NCBI GenBank assembly: GCA_900548455.1
Contig: URKQ01000024.1
Coordinates: forward strand, 1 to 54,648
Origin: an uncultured Clostridium sp.
GTDB taxonomy: Bacteria; Bacillota; Clostridia; Clostridiales; Clostridiaceae
Direction of reading: 5' to 3'
Length of the DNA: 54,648 nt
Both the position numbers and the translations under genes were made by a program. The number at the start of each line of letters is the position of its first letter. Position 1 is the first letter of the stretch. This document shows positions 9,010 through 17,000 of the stretch, in pieces. The notes beneath the pieces are model-generated. The model was not told the DNA's origin. It did no database searches and saw only the letters and a list, made by a program, of their open reading frames with translations.

Positions 9010-10119
9010 ATGAGCTATAGAATTTGTAAAAGATGTATAATGGATACCAGTGACCATAACATTAAGTTTGATGAAAAGGGATATTGTAACCATTGTAATG
9101 ATGCTTTAAAAAGCAAAGAATATTCTTTCTTTGAAGGTGAAGTAGGAGAAAAGAAATTTAAAGAAATGATCTCTAAACTTAAGGAAGCTGGTAAAGGTAA
9201 AAAGTATGACTGCGTTGTAGGAATATCTGGTGGTATAGATAGCTCATATTTAGCTTATCTACTAAGTAAAGAAAATGTAAGAATGTTAGGAGTTCACATT
9301 GATGCTGGATGGAATACTGACATTTCTAGTGAAAATATAAAAACACTATGTGAAAAGTGTAATATCGACTTAAAAGTTATAACAATAGATAAAAAAGAAA
9401 TGATGGATCTTCAAAGAGCATACTTCCTATCTGAAGTTGTAAATCAAGATATTCCTCAAGACCATGCTTTCTTTGCAATGCTTTATAAATTCACAACTCA
9501 AAATAATATAGATTATTTCATAAGTGGACATAACTGGGTAAGTGAAAGTATTACACCTATATCTTGGGGGTATGACTCTCAGGATTCAATAAATCTTAAA
9601 GACATTCATAAAAAGTATGGAAGAGTTCCACTAAAGACTTTCCCAATAATGAGTTTCTTTGATGTAAACTTTAAATATCCATACTTAAATAAACTTAACA
9701 TAGAAAGACCACTTAACTATGTAAAATATGATCCAGCAGAAGCTTTTGAAATTTTAAATAAAGAAGTTGGATTTAAATACTACGGAGCAAAGCATTGTGA
9801 ATCTGTATTTACAAGACTTTACCAGTGCTTAATCCAACCTGAGAAATTTGGCTTTGAAAAAAGAAGAGCTCATCTTTCCAGTATGGTAGTTTCAGGATTA
9901 ATATCTAGAGAAGAGGCTTTAAAAGAGATGGAACAGCCAGTTTGTACTAAAGAACAAATTGAAGCGGACATTAATGCCTTTATAAAAGAAATAGATATTA
10001 CAAGAGAAGAGTTTGATAAGATAATGGCTAAAAAAGGATTTAGAACCCATCTTGAATTTAAAACTGATAAAAAATTATATAATATAAAAAACAAAATGAA
10101 GAAAATAGTTGGAAAATAA
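9010..10119 (+). CDS. N-acetyl sugar amidotransferase (WbpG/PseA-like)
   Basis: The protein has 369 residues. An in-frame ATG exists at 8989, but the GAAGGAG site lies just downstream of it, placing the start at 9010. Two CxxC pairs (Cys6/Cys9 and Cys26/Cys29) form a small zinc-ribbon-like head, followed by the PP-loop ATP pyrophosphatase motif SGGIDS at about 73-78. In known pathways WbpG-type enzymes turn the acetamido group of a UDP-2,3-diacetamido uronic acid into an acetamidino group, with HisH/HisF-like partners delivering ammonia. PseA-like members work on other sugars. No hisH or hisF homologue is nearby. The gene lies between an acetyltransferase and a UDP-HexNAc dehydrogenase, consistent with modifying an amino-uronic acid. 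Confidence 0.82.
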   Translation: MSYRICKRCIMDTSDHNIKFDEKGYCNHCNDALKSKEYSFFEGEVGEKKFKEMISKLKEAGKGKKYDCVVGISGGIDSSYLAYLLSKENVRMLGVHIDAGWNTDISSENIKTLCEKCNIDLKVITIDKKEMMDLQRAYFLSEVVNQDIPQDHAFFAMLYKFTTQNNIDYFISGHNWVSESITPISWGYDSQDSINLKDIHKKYGRVPLKTFPIMSFFDVNFKYPYLNKLNIERPLNYVKYDPAEAFEILNKEVGFKYYGAKHCESVFTRLYQCLIQPEKFGFEKRRAHLSSMVVSGLISREEALKEMEQPVCTKEQIEADINAFIKEIDITREEFDKIMAKKGFRTHLEFKTDKKLYNIKNKMKKIVGK

Positions 10120-10149
10120 TTTTAAAGAAAAAGTAGGAGAGATGAACTT

Positions 10150-11451
10150 ATGAAGATAGAAGATTTAAAAATTTCTTTAGTAGGACTTGGATATGTTGGA
10201 ATGCCAATAGCAGTAGCTTTTGCAAAAAAGGTTCCAGTAGTTGGATTTGATATAAACAAGGAAAAAGTAGAAAAATATCAAAGTGGAATAGATGTTACAA
10301 ATGAAGTTGGAGATGAAGCAATTAAAAACTCAAAGGTAGATTTTACTTGTGATGAAGCAAAGTTAAGAGAATGTAACTTTCATATAGTTGCAGTACCAAC
10401 TCCAACTAATGAAGATAAAACACCGGACTTAAGACCTGTAATTGGAGCTAGTAAAACTTTAGGAAGAAACCTTTCAAAGGGTTCTATAGTAGTATATGAA
10501 TCTACAGTTTATCCTGGAGTAACAGAAGAAATTTGTGTTCCAATATTAGAAGAAGAGTCTGGACTTAAGTGTGGAGTAGATTTTAAAATAGGATATTCTC
10601 CAGAGAGAATTAACCCAGGCGATAAAGTTCATAGACTTGAAAACATAGTAAAGATTGTTTCTGGTATGGATGAAGAAACTTTAGATACGGTTGCAAAAAC
10701 TTATGAACTAGTTATAGAAGCTGGAGTATATAGAGCAGAAAGCATAAAGGTTGCAGAAGCAGCGAAACTTATAGAAAACTGTCAAAGAGATGTTAATATA
10801 GCTTTTGTAAATGAGCTTTCAATGATTTTTGATAGAATGAATATTGATACTAAAGCAGTAATAGATGCAGCAGGAAGCAAGTGGAACTTTATAAAGTTAA
10901 ATCCAGGCCTTGTAGGAGGTCACTGTATAGGAGTTGACCCATATTATTTAATTGCTAGAGCTAAAGAAGTAGGAGTAGAGTCTCAAGTTATAGCTGCGGG
11001 AAGAGCAATAAATGATGGAATGGCGAGGCACGTTGCAGAAAATACTGTTAAGAGCTTAATAAAAGCAAATAAGAGAGTTAAAGGTGCAAAAGTAGCTGTC
11101 CTTGGTTTAACATTTAAAGAAGATTGTCCAGATACAAGAAACACTAAAGTAATAGATATAATTAATGAATTAAAAGAATACGAAGTTGAAGTTTTATCAG
11201 CTGATCCAGTAGCGTGCAGTAAAGAAATTCATCATGAATATGGAATCCATACAACTAATATGGAAGAAGTTAAAGAAGTGGATGCTATAATTCTTGCAGT
11301 AGCTCACCATGAGTATAGAGGTATGGGTATAGAAGAATTTAGCTCACTTTATAGATTATCTAAAGATGAGAAAAAAGTATTTATAGACGTTAAAGGAATT
11401 ATGGACAGAAAAGCTGTAAACGCTGATAATACAGTGTATTGGAGACTATAA
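10150..11451 (+). CDS. UDP-HexNAc 6-dehydrogenase, WbpA/TviB (VipA) type, copy 1
   Basis: The protein has 433 residues. It is an NAD-binding UDP-sugar dehydrogenase with GLGYVGM at about 12-18, the PTPTNEDKTPDL loop, ESTVYPGVTEE, and the catalytic cysteine Cys259 in GGHCIGVDPYY. The segment GSKWNFIKLNPGLVGGHC is characteristic of the UDP-GlcNAc/UDP-ManNAc branch rather than UDP-glucose dehydrogenase. It should oxidise C6 twice to give a UDP-HexNAc uronic acid. It is the last gene of the first operon, closed by the terminator at 11496. A close paralogue lies at 31559-32884. The exact hexosamine is not decidable here. Confidence 0.87.
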   Translation: MKIEDLKISLVGLGYVGMPIAVAFAKKVPVVGFDINKEKVEKYQSGIDVTNEVGDEAIKNSKVDFTCDEAKLRECNFHIVAVPTPTNEDKTPDLRPVIGASKTLGRNLSKGSIVVYESTVYPGVTEEICVPILEEESGLKCGVDFKIGYSPERINPGDKVHRLENIVKIVSGMDEETLDTVAKTYELVIEAGVYRAESIKVAEAAKLIENCQRDVNIAFVNELSMIFDRMNIDTKAVIDAAGSKWNFIKLNPGLVGGHCIGVDPYYLIARAKEVGVESQVIAAGRAINDGMARHVAENTVKSLIKANKRVKGAKVAVLGLTFKEDCPDTRNTKVIDIINELKEYEVEVLSADPVACSKEIHHEYGIHTTNMEEVKEVDAIILAVAHHEYRGMGIEEFSSLYRLSKDEKKVFIDVKGIMDRKAVNADNTVYWRL

Positions 11452-11495
11452 AAATATCAATCTATAGTGAAATAAATATATAAAAATATATAAAT

Positions 11496-11529
11496 AAAAA
11501 ACTATCGCAAAAAATGCGATAGTTTTTTT
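11496..11529 (+). terminator. Rho-independent terminator after first operon
   Basis: A 9-bp perfect stem (ACTATCGCA at 11501-11509, TGCGATAGT at 11515-11523) with an AAAAA loop is preceded by an A-run and followed by seven T, so it could work on both strands. It cleanly separates operon A from operon B. Confidence 0.92.
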
Positions 11530-11714
11530 GTGCAATTGATGGAAAATTATTATAGGGAATTCGTATACCTTTTGTATAGTATTAGTTATAATAAAATTAA
11601 AATAGAAATATAGAATAATAGTAGATATTATGCTATAATATGTTAGGCGTAACATATTAAAGGGTATGTGTAAGATATTAAGACATTAAAACAATTTAGT
11701 TTGGGGGAAGGATT
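11530..11714 (+). promoter_or_regulatory. Promoter and leader of second operon (extended -10)
   Basis: After the terminator there is an AT-rich gap. The best promoter is an extended -10, TGCTATAAT at 11631-11639. A -35 at 17-bp spacing (TAGAAT at 11611) is poor, so the TGn element would compensate. Transcription would start near 11646, leaving a leader of about 70 bases that includes a GGGGGAAGGA ribosome site before the TTG start at 11715. No ORF or strong hairpin is seen in the leader. Confidence 0.55.
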
Positions 11715-12362
11715 TTGAAAAGAGTATTTGATTTAATAGTAAGCATAATTTCAATTGTGATTTTATCTCCAATTTTTTTAGTTATTGCTATATTAATCAA
11801 GATTAATAGTAGGGGTCCAGTGATTTATAAACAATATAGAGTTGGAAAGGATAATAAAGAATTTCTAATATATAAGTTTAGATCAATGAAAATGGATGCA
11901 CCTGAAATTGCAAGCATGGCATTAAATGATCCTGAATATTATATTACAGCCGTTGGTAAAGTAATTAGAAAGACAAGCCTCGATGAGTTACCACAACTAA
12001 TTAATATAATTAAGGGTGATATGAGTTTAGTAGGGCCGAGGCCAGTTATAAACGATGAAAGTGAAGAAGAGCTTTTAAAGCTTAGAAGAAAATATGGGAT
12101 TTGCACGTTAGTGCCTGGTTTAACAGGTTGGGCACAAATTAATGGACGAGATAATATGACTACTACAAGAAAGGTAGAGCTTGAAAGAGAATACTTAGAA
12201 AAAAGGTCCGTGTTTTTTGATTTAAAAATTTTATTTAAAACAGTTTTAAAAGTATTTAAGCAAGATGGTATAGTAGAAGGAAAGTCTATAGATAATGTAG
12301 ATTGTGAAAAGGACGAACCTACCACTAATATGGATATTAATGATGCTAGAAATGTAATTTAA
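11715..12362 (+). CDS. Initiating sugar-phosphate transferase (bacterial sugar transferase, PglC/WcaJ C-domain type)
   Basis: The protein has 215 residues. The TTG start is set by GGGGGAAGGA a few bases upstream. It has one N-terminal hydrophobic re-entrant helix, then the family core: KFRSM, RKTSLDELPQL, GDMSLVGPRP and PGLTGWAQINGR. These small phosphoglycosyl transferases move a sugar-1-phosphate from UDP-sugar to undecaprenyl phosphate, which is the first committed step of a repeat unit. The C-terminal tail is acidic and not conserved. It is the first gene of operon B. With FnlABC and a WbuB-like enzyme downstream, the priming sugar is probably a HexNAc, which is an inference. A second initiating enzyme occurs at 41609. 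Confidence 0.9.
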   Translation: MKRVFDLIVSIISIVILSPIFLVIAILIKINSRGPVIYKQYRVGKDNKEFLIYKFRSMKMDAPEIASMALNDPEYYITAVGKVIRKTSLDELPQLINIIKGDMSLVGPRPVINDESEEELLKLRRKYGICTLVPGLTGWAQINGRDNMTTTRKVELEREYLEKRSVFFDLKILFKTVLKVFKQDGIVEGKSIDNVDCEKDEPTTNMDINDARNVI

Positions 12363-12386
12363 TCTTGCTAGAAAAGGAGACTAGAA

Positions 12387-13583
12387 ATGAAGGTACTGGT
12401 TGTATCCCAATTTTTTTGGCCTGAAGAATTTCGAATAAATGATATTTGTAAAGGGTTGAAAAATGAAGGACACGAAGTAGAAATTATTACAGGATTACCT
12501 AATTATCCTATGGGTAAGTTTTTTAAAGGATATTCTGTAAAAGGACCATATAAAGAAGAATTTGAAGGAATGAAGGTTATGAGATTTCCTGTTATTCCCA
12601 GGGGGAAAAGTGGAGCTTTAAATATGATTTTAAACTATCTTTCCTTTATGATTAATGGGAGTTTTAGAATTATTCCAATACTGTTTAAAAGGTATGATAG
12701 AGTATTCATGTTTCAATCATCACCTATTACGGCGGCTATTCCAGCTATTATTTATAGTAGGGTAAAAAAGGTTCCGTCGTATATATACATACAGGACTTA
12801 TGGCCAGAAACATTTTACAGTATTGTTCCAATCAACAACGAAAGATTAAAAAAAATATTTAAGCGATTGTGTACGAGAATTTACAATAGATTTTCTACAA
12901 TATTAATAAGCTCAAAAGGCTATGAAAATATTTTAACTGATAGTGGGATTGATAAAAGTAAAATAGTTTATTTTCCACAATGGGCGGAAGATTTATATAG
13001 TAAGGAAATAGATGAAGTAATAGAAAAAGATAAGAATAAGCTTGTTTTAACCTTTGCTGGGAATATTGGAAAGGCTCAAAGTGTAGAAACAATAATTAAA
13101 GCAGCTAATTTAGCAAAGGATAGAAAATCCATTCAATGGAACATATTAGGAAATGGTAGTGAATTTGACAATATAAAATCTATGGTGGATGAGTATGGAC
13201 TTTCAGATACGGTTCATTTATTAGGAAGAAAACCAGTGGAAGAAATGCCAAGGTATTTTAAACAATCCGATGGATTAATTGTTACCCTTAAGGATGAAGG
13301 AATTTTAAGGGTTACTTTGCCTGCAAAGGTTCAGTCCTATATGGCGGCAGGAAGACCAATTATAGCGGCCATAAGTGGAGAAGGAGCAGCGGTAATAGAA
13401 GAAGCAAGATGTGGAATAGCATGTGAGGCAGAGGATTATGAAACACTTTATAAAAACGTGTTAAAATTCTATGAAATGAAAACATTAGATAGAGAGCAAC
13501 TAGGTTTGAATGGCAAAAGATATTTTCAAGAGAATTTTACAAGAGAAAAGTTACTTGGAGAGTTGAATTCTATCATGACTTAG
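12387..13583 (+). CDS. wbuB: WbuB-like family 4 glycosyltransferase (probable L-FucNAc transferase)
   Basis: The protein has 398 residues. Its start (VLVVSQFFWPEEFRIND), the TGLPNYPMGKFF segment and the VPSYIYIQDLWPE motif are characteristic of the WbuB branch of GT4, whose characterised members act in L-FucNAc-containing O-antigens. The donor domain contains LTFAGNIGKAQ and QSYMAAGRPIIAAISGEGA. The immediately following fnlABC genes make UDP-L-FucNAc, so the pairing supports this donor. AAAGGAG precedes the ATG. A terminator-like hairpin overlaps its 3' end. Family confidence is high, and the donor is inferred from context. Confidence 0.85.
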   Translation: MKVLVVSQFFWPEEFRINDICKGLKNEGHEVEIITGLPNYPMGKFFKGYSVKGPYKEEFEGMKVMRFPVIPRGKSGALNMILNYLSFMINGSFRIIPILFKRYDRVFMFQSSPITAAIPAIIYSRVKKVPSYIYIQDLWPETFYSIVPINNERLKKIFKRLCTRIYNRFSTILISSKGYENILTDSGIDKSKIVYFPQWAEDLYSKEIDEVIEKDKNKLVLTFAGNIGKAQSVETIIKAANLAKDRKSIQWNILGNGSEFDNIKSMVDEYGLSDTVHLLGRKPVEEMPRYFKQSDGLIVTLKDEGILRVTLPAKVQSYMAAGRPIIAAISGEGAAVIEEARCGIACEAEDYETLYKNVLKFYEMKTLDREQLGLNGKRYFQENFTREKLLGELNSIMT

Positions 13584-13602
13584 TCGATGATAGAATTTTT
13601 TA
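13566..13602 (+). terminator. Intra-operon terminator-like hairpin overlapping the wbuB stop
   Basis: AATTCTATCAT at 13566-13576 pairs perfectly with ATGATAGAATT at 13587-13597, and GAC/GTC can pair inside the loop. A T-run continues to 13601. It lies across the wbuB stop codon, and no good promoter is visible in the 42 bases before the next SD. It therefore probably attenuates rather than ends transcription, lowering fnlABC and later genes. Confidence 0.65.
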
Positions 13603-13644
13603 AATATAGAATTTTTAAATATAATGGGAAAAGGGGTATTACAT

Positions 13645-14667
13645 ATGTTTAAAGATAAAACATTATTAATTACTGGAGGAACAGGTTCCTTTGGGAATGC
13701 TGTTCTTGATAGATTTTTAGATACAGATGTTAAGGAAATAAGAATATTTTCAAGAGATGAAAAAAAGCAAGATGATATGAGGAAAATTTATAATAATAGT
13801 AAAATTAAATTTTATATAGGGGATGTAAGAGATATCCAAAGTATTAGAAGTGCTATGTTTAATGTTGACTATGTATTCCATGCAGCAGCTTTAAAACAAG
13901 TACCATCTTGCGAGTTTTTCCCACTAGAAGCTGTAAAAACAAATGTTATAGGAACAGATAACGTACTTACAGCTGCAATAGACATGGGAGTTAAGAAGGT
14001 AATATGTCTGTCTACTGATAAAGCAGCTTATCCTGTAAATGCTATGGGAACATCTAAAGCTATGATGGAAAAAGTATTTGTGGCAAAGGCTAGAACAGTA
14101 TCTCCAGAGAGAACTACTATTTGTGGAACTAGATATGGAAATGTTATGTGTTCTAGAGGTTCAGTAATCCCTTTATTTATAGAGCAAATTAAAGCTGGGA
14201 AACCTCTTACTATTACAGAACCTTCTATGACTAGATATATTATGAGTCTTGAAGAAGCTGTGGAACTTGTTTTATTTGCTTTTGAAAATGGTAACAGTGG
14301 CGATATTATGGTTCAAAAAGCTCCTGCATGTACTATAGAAGTGTTAGCTAAAGCTGTTAAGGAGTTATTTGAAGTTGAAAGTGATATAAAAATCATTGGG
14401 ATAAGACATGGTGAAAAGATGTATGAAACACTTCTAACTAATGAAGAATGTGCCAATGCCGTAGATATGGGTGGTTTTTATAGAGTACCAATGGATAAAA
14501 GAGACTTAAATTATGATAAGTATTTTACTAGTGGAGATGAAGGTAGAGAAAAACTTACAGAATATAACTCTAACAATACGGAACTTTTAAATGTGGACCA
14601 GGTTAAAGAAAAACTTCTATCTTTAAAATATATCCAAGAGGAACTTGAAGCTTGGAGGAATAGATAA
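13645..14667 (+). CDS. fnlA: UDP-GlcNAc inverting 4,6-dehydratase/5-epimerase (FnlA/CapE)
   Basis: The protein has 340 residues. The frame opens with an ATG at 13624, but an AAAAGGGG ribosome site lies between it and the ATG at 13645, which gives the natural MFKDKTLLITGG start. It is an extended short-chain dehydrogenase. The NAD loop is TGGTGSFG, and the active-site region LSTDKAAYPVNAMGTSKAMMEK uses the Met-x3-Lys arrangement of the inverting CapE/FlaA1 group in place of Tyr-x3-Lys. It converts UDP-GlcNAc to 4-keto-6-deoxy intermediates. The next two genes are FnlB and FnlC, so this is the first step of UDP-L-FucNAc synthesis. Confidence 0.93.
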   Translation: MFKDKTLLITGGTGSFGNAVLDRFLDTDVKEIRIFSRDEKKQDDMRKIYNNSKIKFYIGDVRDIQSIRSAMFNVDYVFHAAALKQVPSCEFFPLEAVKTNVIGTDNVLTAAIDMGVKKVICLSTDKAAYPVNAMGTSKAMMEKVFVAKARTVSPERTTICGTRYGNVMCSRGSVIPLFIEQIKAGKPLTITEPSMTRYIMSLEEAVELVLFAFENGNSGDIMVQKAPACTIEVLAKAVKELFEVESDIKIIGIRHGEKMYETLLTNEECANAVDMGGFYRVPMDKRDLNYDKYFTSGDEGREKLTEYNSNNTELLNVDQVKEKLLSLKYIQEELEAWRNR

Positions 14668-15773
14668 TGAAGGTTTTAGTTACAGGTGCCTACGGCTTTG
14701 TGGGAAGAAATTTAGTAGAAAAATTAAAAGAATCTACAGATTATAAATTAACTTTAATTGATAAAGATGATAGTAAAGAAGATTTAGTAAAGGGAATTTT
14801 AAGTGCAGATTTTATATTTCATCTAGCTGGAGTTAATAGACCTGAAAGGGAAGAAGAATTCTTCGAAGGAAATTCTGGATTAACTGGTGAGATTATTAAA
14901 ATTCTAAAGGATAATAAGAAAACTACCCCACTATTAATTTCATCTTCTATTCAAGCAGAGCTAGATAATCCTTACGGTAAAAGCAAAAAGAAAGCAGAAG
15001 AGGAAGTATTTAGCTATGGAAAAGAAGCAGGAGCTAGAGTCTATGTATATAGACTTCCTAATGTATTTGGAAAGTGGTGCAGACCGAACTATAACTCTGC
15101 AGTAGCAACCTTTTGCCATAACATAGCTAGAGATGAAGAAGTTTGGGTATCAGATCCATCAAAAGAAATGAATTTAGTTTATATAGATGACGTAGTTAGA
15201 TGTTTTATAGATTCTATGAAATCTGAAAAGAAAATAGAGAGTTATGCTCATGTAGACTTAGTTTACAAAGTAACCCTTGGAAAAATAGTAGAACTTTTAA
15301 ATTTCTTTAAAGATAGTAGAAGAACTTTAATGGTTCCAAATATGGAAGAGGAATTTTCAAAGAAGCTTTATAGCACATATTTAAGCTATCTACCAGAAGA
15401 TAAGTTTAGCTATCCATTAAAGATGAATGTAGATAATAGAGGTTCCTTTACAGAAATTCTAAAAAGTAAAGATCGTGGACAAGTGTCTGTAAATATAAGC
15501 AAACCGGGAATTACAAAAGGGAATCATTGGCACCACACTAAAAATGAAAAGTTTTTAGTAGTAAATGGAGAAGGCTTAATTAGATTTAGAAAAATTGGAT
15601 GTGAAGAAATTATAGAATATAAAGTTTGTGGAGAAAAACTAGAGGTAGTAGATATACCTGTAGGATATACACATAGCATAGTAAACACAGGAAATACTGA
15701 TTTAGTAACTATAATGTGGGTAAATGAAATCTTCAATCCAGAACAACCAGACACAATATTCTTGGAGGTATAA
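14667..15773 (+). CDS. fnlB: UDP-2-acetamido-2,6-dideoxy-hexose reductase with cupin domain (FnlB/CapF)
   Basis: The protein has 368 residues, the usual size of CapF. The N-terminal SDR domain has GAYGFVGRNL and a PYGKSKKKAEEE stretch with Tyr-x3-Lys. The C-terminal third is a cupin domain with GNHWHHTKNEKFLVV and GYTHSIVN metal ligands. CapF-type enzymes epimerise C3 and reduce C4 of the FnlA product. The first base of the ATG is the last base of the fnlA stop, so the two are tightly coupled. Order, length and two-domain architecture make the assignment firm. Confidence 0.93.
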   Translation: MKVLVTGAYGFVGRNLVEKLKESTDYKLTLIDKDDSKEDLVKGILSADFIFHLAGVNRPEREEEFFEGNSGLTGEIIKILKDNKKTTPLLISSSIQAELDNPYGKSKKKAEEEVFSYGKEAGARVYVYRLPNVFGKWCRPNYNSAVATFCHNIARDEEVWVSDPSKEMNLVYIDDVVRCFIDSMKSEKKIESYAHVDLVYKVTLGKIVELLNFFKDSRRTLMVPNMEEEFSKKLYSTYLSYLPEDKFSYPLKMNVDNRGSFTEILKSKDRGQVSVNISKPGITKGNHWHHTKNEKFLVVNGEGLIRFRKIGCEEIIEYKVCGEKLEVVDIPVGYTHSIVNTGNTDLVTIMWVNEIFNPEQPDTIFLEV

Positions 15774-15777
15774 AACT

Positions 15778-16902
15778 ATGAAAAAGTTAAAAGTAATGAC
15801 TATAGTTGGAACAAGACCAGAAATAATAAGACTTGCAGAAACAATAAAAAAATGTGATGAATACTTTGACCATGTTCTTGTACATACAGGACAAAACTGG
15901 GATTACACTTTAAATGATGTGTTTTTTAAAGAATTAGAGTTAAGAGAGCCAGACCATTTCTTAGGAGTTGTAGGAAATGACCTAGGAGAGACAATGGGAA
16001 ATATAATAGCGGCTAGCTATAAAGTATTAGTAGAAGAAAAACCAGATGCACTACTTATATTAGGAGATACAAATAGCTGTTTAAGTGCAATAGCTGCTAA
16101 AAGATTAAAAATTCCAGTATTCCATATGGAAGCAGGAAATAGATGTTTTGATCAAAATGTTCCAGAGGAAATTAATAGAAGAATAGTAGATTGTACAAGT
16201 GACGTAAACCTAGCTTATACAGAACATGCTAGAAGATATCTTTTATCAGAAGGTATGAGAAAAGAATATACCTTTGTAACAGGATCTCCTCTTCCAGAAG
16301 TATTTAAAAAGTATATATCAAAGATAGAAGAGAGCGACGTACTAGAAAGATTAAACTTAGAAAGAGGTAAGTATATTCTAGTAAGTGCCCATAGAGAAGA
16401 GAATATAGATAATGAAGAAAACTTTAAGAGTCTAACTGATGCTTTAAATGCAATAGCTAAGGAATATAACATACCTGTAATTTATTCAACTCACCCAAGA
16501 AGTTGGAAGAGAATAGAAGAAAAAGGAATAGTATTCCATGAGAATATAAGACAATTAAAACCTTTTGGATTCTATGATTATAACAAACTTCAAAAGGAAG
16601 CTTTTTGTGTTCTATCAGATAGTGGTTCTTTAGCAGAAGAATCAAACATTATGGAATTTCCAGCAGTGTCAATTAGAACAAGCACTGAAAGACCTGAGGC
16701 AATAGATAAGGGGTCAGTAATTTTAGGTGGCATTACTTTTGAAAGTATAACTCAAGCTATAGAAGTGATTGTTAAACAAAAATGTAATGATGAAGAAACA
16801 GTTAAGGTACATGATTATACAGATACTAATGTGTCAGCTAAAGTAGTGAATGTAATTCAAGGATACACTTCAGTAATAAATAAATTTATCTGGAGAAAAT
16901 AA
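15778..16902 (+). CDS. fnlC: UDP-L-FucNAc-forming 2-epimerase (FnlC/CapG)
   Basis: The protein has 374 residues. The ATG at 15778 is chosen because GGAGG lies at 15764-15768 and the protein then begins KKLKVMTIVGTRPEIIRLAE, the conserved start of the WecB fold. An earlier in-frame ATG at 15724 lies inside fnlB. Key motifs are GDTNSCL, FHMEAGNR, VPEEINR, VSAHREEN and SDSGSLAEES. It inverts C2 of the UDP-L-talosamine derivative to give UDP-L-FucNAc, completing the FnlABC pathway. The C-terminal 204 codons are repeated at the left edge of the window. Confidence 0.93.
   Translation: MKKLKVMTIVGTRPEIIRLAETIKKCDEYFDHVLVHTGQNWDYTLNDVFFKELELREPDHFLGVVGNDLGETMGNIIAASYKVLVEEKPDALLILGDTNSCLSAIAAKRLKIPVFHMEAGNRCFDQNVPEEINRRIVDCTSDVNLAYTEHARRYLLSEGMRKEYTFVTGSPLPEVFKKYISKIEESDVLERLNLERGKYILVSAHREENIDNEENFKSLTDALNAIAKEYNIPVIYSTHPRSWKRIEEKGIVFHENIRQLKPFGFYDYNKLQKEAFCVLSDSGSLAEESNIMEFPAVSIRTSTERPEAIDKGSVILGGITFESITQAIEVIVKQKCNDEETVKVHDYTDTNVSAKVVNVIQGYTSVINKFIWRK
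16292..16902 (+). repeat. 611-bp direct repeat of the fnlC 3' half (partner at 1-611)
   Basis: Positions 1-611 align without gaps to 16292-16902. The first 360 bases differ at only a handful of mostly third-codon sites, positions about 361-570 differ often, and the last 40 bases are again almost identical. The two copies lie in direct orientation about 16.3 kb apart. Confidence 0.95.
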
Positions 16903-17000
16903 CTAAACAATTTTATTAAAATTAATAAAATGAAACGAAAGAAAAAGCTATGTACGATTCATAGGAAATATGAAAAATGAAGTTTAAGGGGTAGTTAGAT

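Noticed and set aside
11939..12325. 128-codon minus-strand ORF inside the sugar-phosphate transferase
   Set aside because: It lies wholly antisense to conserved transferase motifs and its product is Ser/Leu-rich with no recognisable motif.
13591..13625. Short tandem repeat TAGAATTTTTTAAATA / TAGAATTTTTAAATA
   Set aside because: There are only two AT-rich units, one of them the T-tail of the hairpin at 13566. No array or coding meaning seen.
16912..16931. Palindrome TTTTATTA-AAAT-TAATAAAA after fnlC as a terminator
   Set aside because: It is pure A/T, low stability and without a T-run, so operon read-through is expected.
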